Of a stretch of 64,000 nt of DNA, positions 58,101 to 64,000 are shown in pieces. The stretch comes from JBBDIM01 sp040880405. Its GTDB lineage: Bacteria; Planctomycetota; Planctomycetia; Pirellulales; Pirellulaceae. How positions within the stretch are numbered: position 1 is the first letter of the stretch; each line of letters opens with the position of its first letter. The translations under genes were made by a program, and so were the position numbers. The notes under the pieces were generated by a model. It had not been told where the DNA came from. It searched no databases and saw nothing but the letters and a program-made list of their open reading frames with translations. Where the stretch lies: contig JBBDIM010000178.1 in NCBI GenBank assembly GCA_040880405.1, positions 9,005 to 73,004 on the forward strand. Reading direction: 5' to 3'.

Positions 58101-59266
58101 AAGCACTGGGTTGCGACCACAAATTTTGGTGCCGCATCCGCCTCGGCCGAAGCCGTACCGGCTCCAAAGTCGGTCTGAATGCTGACCGTGAGACGATCTC
58201 GGTCGATCGGACGCATTCGCCCGATCATCAGGGAGACCCGACCGGGGTGCTTGGCGCTCAATAACTGGAATACCTCTCGGGCGAGCTGGACTCGATTTGC
58301 TACCAAGGCGATTTTTTTCAGCGAGTGCTGTTCCGCTAATCGCTTTGCCTGCTCGACCATCTCTTTCGCCAAGACACTGTAAAGCTTCTTTCCCTTGGCT
58401 CCCGCGACCAGCGAAAGTTCCACGGGTTTGGAACTGTGGTGTCGCCGTTTCAGCGGGGCATCGGCCTGGTAGTCTTGGTCCGTTAGCTCAAAAGACGATG
58501 CAACCTCGATGTCTGATGGTGGGGTTGCTGTCATTTGTACGAAAGCGAATGGAGTCTCAATCGATTCTTGGGCCCACTGCTCCCCGCGGAATCGTTCAAT
58601 CGATTCCATGGTCTGACGAAACGGCTTAGAGCAGTGTGCCTCGTCCAAGATGATGAGGCTGTCGTTGGCGGTTAATGCCGCGTGGATCGAGAGGTTGCGG
58701 TCGGTCACGCCGTAGCCGCGGAATAACAAACGAGACCCCACCTGATCGACGGTGCTCGCCAATACAGTCGGTTGGAGAGGAGAACGGACCCAGGCGTCAT
58801 CGCGGTAGATCCCGCCCCGTAGTTCGAAACAGTCAAGGGGCGGTATGTTCGGATCGGTAACTCCAGCCAGATACCGAAGCGACTCAGCGACGTGCTTCAG
58901 GATAGGTTCCGACGATTTTTGTAGCTTCTTCGAAATATCCTTAGCTCTGCGATAGGCATCGCTCACAATGATGCGACGATCGACGACAAAGAAAATACGC
59001 CGAGGAGCCGTTATCTTACCTTCCGGTCGATTCTCCATCGTTGCCTGATAGGCCAAGGAAAAGATGGCAATATCGATCGCCGCTGTCTTACCGCTGGCTG
59101 TCGGCAGTTTGATATATCGAGGCCACTCCCCTCGGCACGCTAATTCCGCCAATCGTCGTTGCCACTGGAATGGCGAATGGCCATGCACGGCCTCGTAAAA
59201 TGTCGAAAAGTCATCTATCGCCAGCGGTTCCGGCTGTGGCAACGCGTTTTGCTTGGGACTCATCAT
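55169..59266 (-). CDS. cas3: Type I-G Cas3 helicase-nuclease with C-terminal extension
   Basis: A 1,365-residue protein. The SF2 helicase comes first: Walker A PTASGKT (residues 55-61), DEAH (208-211), TATPP (246-250), and RQRVGRLDRLG (411-421). The HD nuclease follows: H866, HDLGK (871-875), FRHE (917-920), and SHHGH (948-952). This helicase-then-HD order is normal for type I-G (I-U) Cas3. Residues ~1055-1365 form a further domain that starts LTLSGIDGSNPLGFLAAMGAF, matching the 'Cas3-extension' proteins of type I-G, possibly a Cas8-like part. Cas3 unwinds and degrades target DNA recognised by Cascade. It lies 3 nt after csb2. No separate csx17 gene is visible. Confidence 0.92.
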   Translation of the reverse strand: MMSPKQNALPQPEPLAIDDFSTFYEAVHGHSPFQWQRRLAELACRGEWPRYIKLPTASGKTAAIDIAIFSLAYQATMENRPEGKITAPRRIFFVVDRRIIVSDAYRRAKDISKKLQKSSEPILKHVAESLRYLAGVTDPNIPPLDCFELRGGIYRDDAWVRSPLQPTVLASTVDQVGSRLLFRGYGVTDRNLSIHAALTANDSLIILDEAHCSKPFRQTMESIERFRGEQWAQESIETPFAFVQMTATPPSDIEVASSFELTDQDYQADAPLKRRHHSSKPVELSLVAGAKGKKLYSVLAKEMVEQAKRLAEQHSLKKIALVANRVQLAREVFQLLSAKHPGRVSLMIGRMRPIDRDRLTVSIQTDFGAGTASAEADAAPKFVVATQCLEVGADLDFDGMVTQCASLDALRQRVGRLDRLGDGENRRGVILAAEGDIQPLEKLDDTKPVDPIYGNALVRTWHWLLGQSEANEGELPQIDFGVVALERLLAGATVSGDTLLAPAENAPVLMPAHVDMLCQTAPRPSPEPDVAAYLHGPNRGTPEVRVCWRADLKVPALGDSKKPWLEALELCPPTTGECLSVPLPIVRKWLQGGTVIDNSGDVLGEVTDDSDEKEVKKPATRKALVWRGKRGKEAEAEENASFCATAQSIDRIQPNDTLVIPVEYGGWNALGHIPEAPPEPTIPADQVYHQALRELNKPADSSKSDQPSFLELAKIDIADQSFCQSRARTILRVHPKLHVEDDLSNLCKELLRVEQGSEADLSVAFWRKWVNENSPTDDQNSRLYRLVESERGAITRYPGGVVWITEKQLGFYSDRLPLSSFGDDEDTLSQSKSIFLIQHLIDVADETIRFTDQLALPESLSETLLHSAKVHDLGKVDPRFQAKLLNKPLSVAYMQREPLAKSDGVRGSNPGNLPANFRHEMLSVDLTDCFEYDDSTIDSDLLRHLIASHHGHARPFAPVCIDDSSVGLNLSCLGAGIVSAEERKSWKPAHRLDSGIPERFWKMTRRHGWWGLAYLEALLRLADWEASANPGGGKAEWNLRCNDQRTKPSENSEENTLTLSGIDGSNPLGFLAAMGAFRVVSNALRTQRCDEEVRLSWKAHQGAWRPVFHFAGDQPTEDWLLDLLADHLASPPAEHPALRLSEELATKKASANTARAVYDQASRTANLEDRDDADWMSCNGSELANEDSISQLQTTRRDYHAINVTGLLNETRRDHLRRSLFDAWDYADPIAGVSLHLEPREDRRHAYQWHMPSGDPTRKTSGGMIGANRLALEAWPLFQSLPAGEKLTTIGFRGTRASDTQFSWPIWTSPISVSVLPSLLGHASIKSAAAPPNLLLPMGIQVVYRCSRILVGKTPNLTSPVAMLT

Positions 59267-59269
59267 GTC

Positions 59270-60949
59270 CTACTTTCTCGAAAAAAGCGGTTTGCAGAAA
59301 CCGTAACCTAGAAATCTTCCCGCACCCACAAGGACCGGCCCACGGACCGGTGGATCGAATTTGAGAAGGACATGGGTTTGTGGACGACTGGGCTTGCCAG
59401 CACGGCTTGGCATCAGCGGAAAACCATCACCCACAGTAGAACGGACATCGCCTCTTCCGCGACTTCGAGAGGTTTTTGCCTTGGGATAGGCACGCGGGGC
59501 CCCTAGATGCCACGAGGTCGTATCGATGTCGATCTCTATCGGTTGAGGCAGACCGGCTCGCACACACGATATCCCTACGATCCTGCGAACCTCCTCCTCC
59601 CAAGCAACCCGATCTTCGACGCGAGATCTCTTGGGAAACTTATCCAGTACTACCGGAGTTACGCTCGCCCACTCGTGTGATTCGCGGTTCCAAGAGGAGG
59701 TTCTTAACGTCCAAGGAGGCTCAGGCCGGTCTTCGAGTTGCAACTGGAGAGGGCCAAGATTGCCCAGATCGAGCTGAATCGACCGATATTCGCCACTTTC
59801 ATTCATGAGCAGCCGGCCCAACACTTCCCCTCTCTCCTCTGGTGGAACCTGTTTGGGCAATGCCAACGCCAATCCCATAATATGGCCATCCGAGTATTTA
59901 TGACCGACGAAAGGGAGTGTCAGAAAAGCGACGTGCGGGTCTTGCGATGGGCTGCCATCCGCTTGGTGGCCACTCACCCACTCGGGAATTGCTTGGTCTC
60001 CCAGAAGCGACATTACTGTTTTGCGGAGACACTGGTTCAGGCTAAGTGAATCACTAAGACCGAACGACCGAGATTCATGTTGGCTATCCTGTTTTATTGC
60101 CAATACGATCAGGTCCGAATCGAAGTGTTCTCCCTCCAGAACCGTGCCTGATTCCTCGCTGTCCGCACGATAACCTTGCCATAGCCCCAGAACCGCCGGA
60201 GCGGGTTCAGGGGCGCGAAGATGGGCCTTATAGGGTTCGCCAAAAATCGATTCGAAAACCTGCTTGGCCTCCTTTTGGACTTTTCCCTTGGTCGAATCAA
60301 TCGTCATTTTTAGATCCGCGAACTGATCGATTCGCTCCGCGTTACAGGCGACCCGGAGCCGATTGAACTCGCCCTCACCCACGATCCGAGCCTGATACTG
60401 AGATCGGCCTATCGTCGGTTGCCAAAGTTGACATGTTCCATTTTCTATGGCGAGCGTGTCCTCTTCATTCAACTCCGCCCAGGCCTGAACCAACGACGAG
60501 GAATGCCCTACCCGAATGACCTCGGCGCAGATTTGGTTGAGGTGTTCGAAATGGGACTCGGCACCTTCTGCTCCCCGCCAAACGTAACGGACTTTCGTTT
60601 GGTAGGGGATTGCCGTGGGATAGCTCCGCTCCTGCTTCGATCGGGTTAGCCCAGGTGTCGTTTGTAAGATCGACTTGCTTTCCGACATCTTGTCATTCAC
60701 GGGAACATAGTATTTCACCGGCGAACGAGTTTCGAAGTCGCTCGCATGGATCGACGGCGCGGGTAGCTTCTCCAGCCACTGGAGGGCGGCGACCTGATCG
60801 GGATCCTCCCCGGTTTCGAAACAGGCGGCAGCCAGGGCCATGAAAACTCGCCCCGGGTGTGGCGGCCACTCCGGTTGTTCTCGATCCGAGACGTTGGCTG
60901 CCACACACCGCCCCGTGATAAAGTCGAGGCCAACTGTGAGTACCGCCAT
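59270..60949 (-). CDS. csb2: Csb2, Cas5-Cas6 fusion of type I-G Cascade
   Basis: A 559-residue GSU0054-family protein. The N terminus (LTVGLDFITGRCVAANVSDREQPEWPPHPGRVFMALAAACFETG) is typical Csb2. The C terminus has the glycine-rich RAMP loop GPVLVGAGRFLGYGFCKPLF. The Cas5 half would cap the crRNA 5' end and the Cas6 half process the repeat; a His near residue 260-340 could be catalytic, but I cannot identify it. Its start overlaps the csb1 stop by 1 nt (TAATG), showing translational coupling. Confidence 0.9.
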   Translation of the reverse strand: MAVLTVGLDFITGRCVAANVSDREQPEWPPHPGRVFMALAAACFETGEDPDQVAALQWLEKLPAPSIHASDFETRSPVKYYVPVNDKMSESKSILQTTPGLTRSKQERSYPTAIPYQTKVRYVWRGAEGAESHFEHLNQICAEVIRVGHSSSLVQAWAELNEEDTLAIENGTCQLWQPTIGRSQYQARIVGEGEFNRLRVACNAERIDQFADLKMTIDSTKGKVQKEAKQVFESIFGEPYKAHLRAPEPAPAVLGLWQGYRADSEESGTVLEGEHFDSDLIVLAIKQDSQHESRSFGLSDSLSLNQCLRKTVMSLLGDQAIPEWVSGHQADGSPSQDPHVAFLTLPFVGHKYSDGHIMGLALALPKQVPPEERGEVLGRLLMNESGEYRSIQLDLGNLGPLQLQLEDRPEPPWTLRTSSWNRESHEWASVTPVVLDKFPKRSRVEDRVAWEEEVRRIVGISCVRAGLPQPIEIDIDTTSWHLGAPRAYPKAKTSRSRGRGDVRSTVGDGFPLMPSRAGKPSRPQTHVLLKFDPPVRGPVLVGAGRFLGYGFCKPLFSRK

Positions 60950-62244
60950 TACTCACCCCCTTCAGCCGCGGCTTCCTTGACCGCAAGTTCCTGACTTTTG
61001 CGAACCAACGCCACCAGTTTCTGGGCTGGTTTGAGCTGTAGCGGCTCGGTCCGCCAAGGAAGCTTTTTGGCGACTGCCGCTTTGACCGCGGCGTTGAGCA
61101 GTTCGATGGCCTGATCGGCAGTCAACTCAAATTCCTGTGGCGGATCACCAGCCTTACCCAAGAGTTCCCATTTGGGAGTTTCGTCGGGCCATAGGAGACA
61201 GCGTGATCTAAGATCAAGGCCTCGCTCCGCCGCCAAGGCCGCACCACAAAGTCCCAATGCGGCCAACACGGTCTGCGCGGCCAGGTTCACTTCTCGATCA
61301 CTCGTCGATTCGCCGTTCAGCGGAAACCGTAATCGGCGCAGTGCCGGCAGCGAGATCACGGTGGTTTGCTCCGCATAGGCAATGGTAACGCCGCCTGCCA
61401 GATAAATCTTGCCGCCATCTTCGCTCAGCGGATCTTTCGCGGTGTCGGAAAGTGAAGGAGCGATGTTCCCATGATTCACTTCCGAAGGCTTGCCGTCTTT
61501 CCCAACCAGCTTTGGCTTTTTCTTTTCCAAGCGGGCCTGTTCTAAATCATCAGTCCAATCACCATCTTTGCCCTCGTATACCGGACCAGCCTTTAATTGA
61601 ATCCCCAGCGGGTCCATCCGGCTGCTCGTTTTTACGCCCAAGGAGGCATCGATTCCGATGATCTCCGAGACCACCGCGCGTTGAAACTTGACTCCCAAGC
61701 CCCCCTTCGGACCCGTTGAATCCCAAATGCCGTAGGTCAGGGCAGTGGGGCAAAGCTCGAACAGCGGAGTGGCGTTTCGTAACGTCGCCATCAGCAATTT
61801 CCGACCCTCATCCGCCTGCCGAAAAGGCTTTCCGTCGAGTTCGCTATCTCGCAGAATCGCATCAGCGACACGATGCGGGGCCTCCAAGCTAGTAACCCGG
61901 CCGATCGGCTCGAACAGCCCGTCATCTTTCGAACCGGGATCGACAATCGGAATCCCGCTGAAGTCGACCTCCACTACCGGGATCTGAATGCGTCCTTCAT
62001 CCACCGCGTCTTGGAGCGCCTCTTCACTACGATTCGCCTGGCTCTGTACCGAATCAAGCAAGACACATTTCACCAGTTGCTCCTGTCCAGGAACCCGCCT
62101 CATTTCCATGGCATATACTGCTCCCGCGTAGGTCGGTGGAAAAACCTTATCACCCGGCCCACCGGCCGGTTGGAGTTTGGTTCGGCTTCGAAAGGCCGCG
62201 CCCGTAGCGACGGCGGCTTGGAGATCTTTTAAGCTGATAGACAT
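60949..62244 (-). CDS. csb1: Csb1, Cas7-type backbone subunit of type I-G Cascade
   Basis: A 431-residue protein from the ATG at 62244, which has AAGG about 10 nt upstream; the frame is open to 62307. The Csb1 signature is at the N terminus (FRSRTKLQPAGGPGDKVFPPTYAGAVYAMEMRR), followed by RAMP-type phrases (SLEAPHRVADAILRDSELDGKPF; ALTYGIWDSTGPKGGLGVKFQRAVVSEIIGID). Cas7 units line the crRNA spacer. It is the first gene of the effector operon csb1-csb2-cas3 and is divergent from cas2. Confidence 0.93.
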   Translation of the reverse strand: MSISLKDLQAAVATGAAFRSRTKLQPAGGPGDKVFPPTYAGAVYAMEMRRVPGQEQLVKCVLLDSVQSQANRSEEALQDAVDEGRIQIPVVEVDFSGIPIVDPGSKDDGLFEPIGRVTSLEAPHRVADAILRDSELDGKPFRQADEGRKLLMATLRNATPLFELCPTALTYGIWDSTGPKGGLGVKFQRAVVSEIIGIDASLGVKTSSRMDPLGIQLKAGPVYEGKDGDWTDDLEQARLEKKKPKLVGKDGKPSEVNHGNIAPSLSDTAKDPLSEDGGKIYLAGGVTIAYAEQTTVISLPALRRLRFPLNGESTSDREVNLAAQTVLAALGLCGAALAAERGLDLRSRCLLWPDETPKWELLGKAGDPPQEFELTADQAIELLNAAVKAAVAKKLPWRTEPLQLKPAQKLVALVRKSQELAVKEAAAEGGE

Positions 62245-62876
62245 TTCTATTGCCCTTCTTGGACTGAATTTTGAAAGGGAAGTTTGCTTCCACACTTTTG
62301 GGGCCATCGTGGGCCAATTCTAGCCAGCATTCACCCCACTTACGAGTAACTCGTGTCTCCACCTAATAAGAATTCCCTGATGGGACACCTTTGGTCACTC
62401 GGGCACAGAAATTTCGGAATTTTTTCCGTCGCGGGGGATGTCCCGTTTTTTCTGCTGGGGGCCGGGGAAAACTCTCGTCGGCTTCCTTGCTAACAGGTAA
62501 AATCAGCGGCCAGCGATGGTTTGGGCACCGGGGTTTATCGCCTTATCTGCGTGCCGAGGCAATGTTCTTTGGCAATTGAAATCCCAAATCCGTCGGGGAA
62601 TTGCGGATGGCATATTTCACCTCCGCCGGAGAAGCTAATCTCTCCGGCGGAGGTCATTATTATGCGATTCGCTCCTCACCAATTTGGTAAAAAGCAAGCC
62701 ACCTAAAAGCATTGCTTTTCCCATTTTCACCAGTTAGGCTTAAATCACTGCTCGGAATACTCCGCCAGGAGGGTGATTGGTTGCCTCGGATCTCGGGAGC
62801 ATGCCACACGTCTTGGCGCGTGCCGAGGTGTGTCTGGCCTCCGCGGTCTGATCTTTACGCGGGGAGTCCTCTCAAA
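62245..62876. other. Divergent cas intergenic region
   Basis: About 630 bp between csb1 and cas2. It holds the strong hairpin at 62619-62654, an 11-bp direct repeat GCGTGCCGAGG at 62549 and 62818, and a weak CGGG/CCCG stem followed by six T near 62432-62451. Promoters for both cas operons should be here. No repeat-spacer structure is present. Confidence 0.6.
62619..62654. repeat. Strong hairpin in cas divergent region
   Basis: Perfect 14-bp arms ACCTCCGCCGGAGA and TCTCCGGCGGAGGT with an 8-nt loop. Both arms contain CTCCG/CGGAG. On neither strand is there a long T-run. It could be a leader structure, an operator or a lone mobile hairpin. Confidence 0.7.
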
Positions 62877-63167
62877 ATGCGCAACACCTATTTGGTTTGC
62901 TACGACATCTGCGACGACAAACGGTTGCGCAAGGTGTATCAAACGATGCGCGATTTTGGCGATCACCTTCAGTACTCGATCTTCGAGTGCCAGTTCAATC
63001 CGATCGACCTGGCCAAGTGCCGGCATCAGTTGAGCGAGATCATCCACCATCACGAGGATCAGGTGTTGTTTGTCGATCTCGGCCCGGTGGAGGGTCGGGG
63101 AGATCGGGTCATCGCGGCGCTGGGCAAGGCGTATACCTCGTTGGATTCCGCCTGCATCATCGTTTGA
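62877..63167 (+). CDS. cas2: Cas2
   Basis: A 96-residue adaptation protein. The start at 62877 fits the family (MRNTYLVCYDICDDKRLRKV) and has GGAG about 12 nt upstream; the frame remains open upstream to 62712 but without homology. The ferredoxin-like fold is clear, with D10 of the YDI motif and FECQFNPIDLAK and VLFVDLGPVEGRG. Cas2 forms the Cas1-Cas2 complex that inserts new spacers. The cas4-cas1 gene follows after 16 nt. Confidence 0.95.
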   Translation: MRNTYLVCYDICDDKRLRKVYQTMRDFGDHLQYSIFECQFNPIDLAKCRHQLSEIIHHHEDQVLFVDLGPVEGRGDRVIAALGKAYTSLDSACIIV

Positions 63168-63183
63168 ACGGGAGTACCGCACC

Positions 63184-64000
63184 ATGATTCAGGCTCAGGA
63201 TTCGCCGCTGCCGGCTCGGATGGTCAACGAGTATGTGTACTGCCCCAGGCTGTTCTACTACGAGCATGTCGAAGGGGTGTTTGCCCACAACGTCGAGACG
63301 ATCCAGGGGAGCCACATCCATAAAGGGGTCGACCGCAAAGAGGACGACCTGCCACCGGCCGCCGAACTGCTAGAGACCGATCGGCCCGCGAAGATGCGGA
63401 GCGTGACCCTATCCAGCAACACGCATGGCGTGATCGCCAAACTCGATTTACTGGAGACCGACGGGACGACCGTCACCCCGGTCGATTACAAACGGGGCGA
63501 ACCGTGCAAAGCGGACGATGGCTCGCTCGATGCCTGGCCTGCCGACCGCGCACAATTGGCAGTGCAGGCCCTCATTCTCCGAGACAACGGTTACACCTGC
63601 GAACAGGCCATTGTCTATTACGCCAAAACGAAGCAGCGGGTCCGCATTGATATCGATGAGGCCTTGGTCAGCGAGACGCTCCGAAATATTGAATCCGCCC
63701 GGACACTTGCCGCGAGTGACCGGATTCCCGCTCCGCTGGTCGATAGCCCGAAATGCCCTCGGTGTTCGCTGGTCGGAATTTGTCTCCCGGACGAGACGCG
63801 CGAAACAGCCTGTGCCACTTCAACACGAATATCTCAGCGAACCCTTTTTGAGATCGACATGCCGAAGACGGCCGACCTGGGGCAAAACTCGCACCGTGCG
63901 GAAGTCCGGCGATTGGTCCCCTCACGCGATGATTTGAGGCCACTGTACCTCAACCAACCGGGGCTTTATGTCGGATGTTCCCGGAAGGTTTTGCAGGTCA
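63184..64000 (+). CDS. cas4-cas1: Cas4-Cas1 fusion (3'-partial)
   Basis: The frame is open from the ATG at 63184 to the end of the window. The Cas4 domain (residues 1-~205) has the four cluster cysteines C20 (VYCPRLFYYE), C191, C194 and C200 (KCPRCSLVGIC), plus RecB nuclease residues H46, D88, D101 and K103 (PVDYKRGE). After a linker, PLYLNQPGLYVGCSRKVLQV from about residue 249 is the Cas1 N terminus. Cas4 trims and selects PAM-containing prespacers; Cas1 integrates them. This fusion is characteristic of type I-G. The Cas1 catalytic part and the CRISPR array are presumably beyond 64000. Confidence 0.92.
   Translation, partial: MIQAQDSPLPARMVNEYVYCPRLFYYEHVEGVFAHNVETIQGSHIHKGVDRKEDDLPPAAELLETDRPAKMRSVTLSSNTHGVIAKLDLLETDGTTVTPVDYKRGEPCKADDGSLDAWPADRAQLAVQALILRDNGYTCEQAIVYYAKTKQRVRIDIDEALVSETLRNIESARTLAASDRIPAPLVDSPKCPRCSLVGICLPDETRETACATSTRISQRTLFEIDMPKTADLGQNSHRAEVRRLVPSRDDLRPLYLNQPGLYVGCSRKVLQV

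Noticed and set aside
62540..62610. A stretch resembling a lone CRISPR repeat (GCAATTGAAATCCCAAATCC … GGAATTGCGGAT)
   Set aside because: It occurs once, its internal stem is only 5-6 bp, and there is no second copy at repeat-spacer distance.

Overview
The window looks like chromosomal DNA from a planctomycete. It carries several families that are largely confined to that phylum: DUF1583 giant protein, DUF1559 prepilin-like protein, DUF1501 protein, PSCyt1/DUF1549/DUF1553 protein. It also has secreted sulfatase-type enzymes, long intergenic stretches and many degraded gene fragments. I see no rRNA, tRNA, complete IS element or CRISPR array in the window.

Layout. (1) 1-7.2 kb: a 5'-truncated DUF1583 protein with an internally duplicated module, then a membrane/coiled-coil protein with a cysteine cluster. 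(2) 7.3-10.6 kb: two secreted cytochrome P460-type haem proteins, the second divergent from a Crp/Fnr-type regulator, with a strong palindrome of FNR-like geometry between them. (3) 11-12.6 kb: a DUF1559 protein and a small lipoprotein. (4) 12.7-23.1 kb: a sugar-acid catabolic region. A GntR regulator, a PSCyt1/DUF1549/DUF1553 protein and a DUF1501 protein run leftwards; a galactonate-dehydratase-like enolase, a ceramidase-like protein, an internally deleted dihydrodipicolinate-synthase-family gene and an MFS permease run rightwards. An inverted repeat lies between the two arms. (5) 23.3-32.4 kb: an OmpR/EnvZ-type two-component pair, then a leftward tripartite RND efflux operon (adaptor, permease, outer membrane factor). 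(6) 32.5-34.2 kb: a poor region with a possible small membrane protein and a 44-codon 5' remnant of dinB. (7) 34.2-41.5 kb: five co-directional genes for exported proteins (HAD phosphatase, DUF1254/DUF1214, SnoaL-like, Gly-rich TPR protein, arylsulfatase), followed by a terminator, an HlyD C-terminal remnant and an island of four long inverted repeats. (8) 42.6-48.8 kb: a tightly overlapping Bat (MoxR-DUF58-DUF4381-BatA-BatB-BatC-BatD) operon. (9) 49-55 kb: AraC regulator, OprB-like porin, DUF3302, HlyD adaptor and DcaP-like porin. (10) 55.2 kb to the end: a type I-G (formerly I-U) CRISPR-Cas locus. csb1 (cas7), csb2 (cas5-cas6) and a cas3 with a C-terminal extension run leftwards; cas2 and a cas4-cas1 fusion run rightwards, and the fusion is cut by the window edge. 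No array is inside the window.

The most unusual items are the Cas3 polypeptide that carries a second, Cas8-like 'Cas3-extension' domain in a locus without a separate csx17; the P460/Crp-Fnr divergon with its operator; the split exported-enzyme/HlyD cluster around the Bat operon; a BatB whose von Willebrand A metal site is lost; an RND permease with an extra membrane segment; and the recurrence of gene remnants next to hairpin repeats. All functional assignments come from reading the translated sequence and recalled family features; no database search was run.
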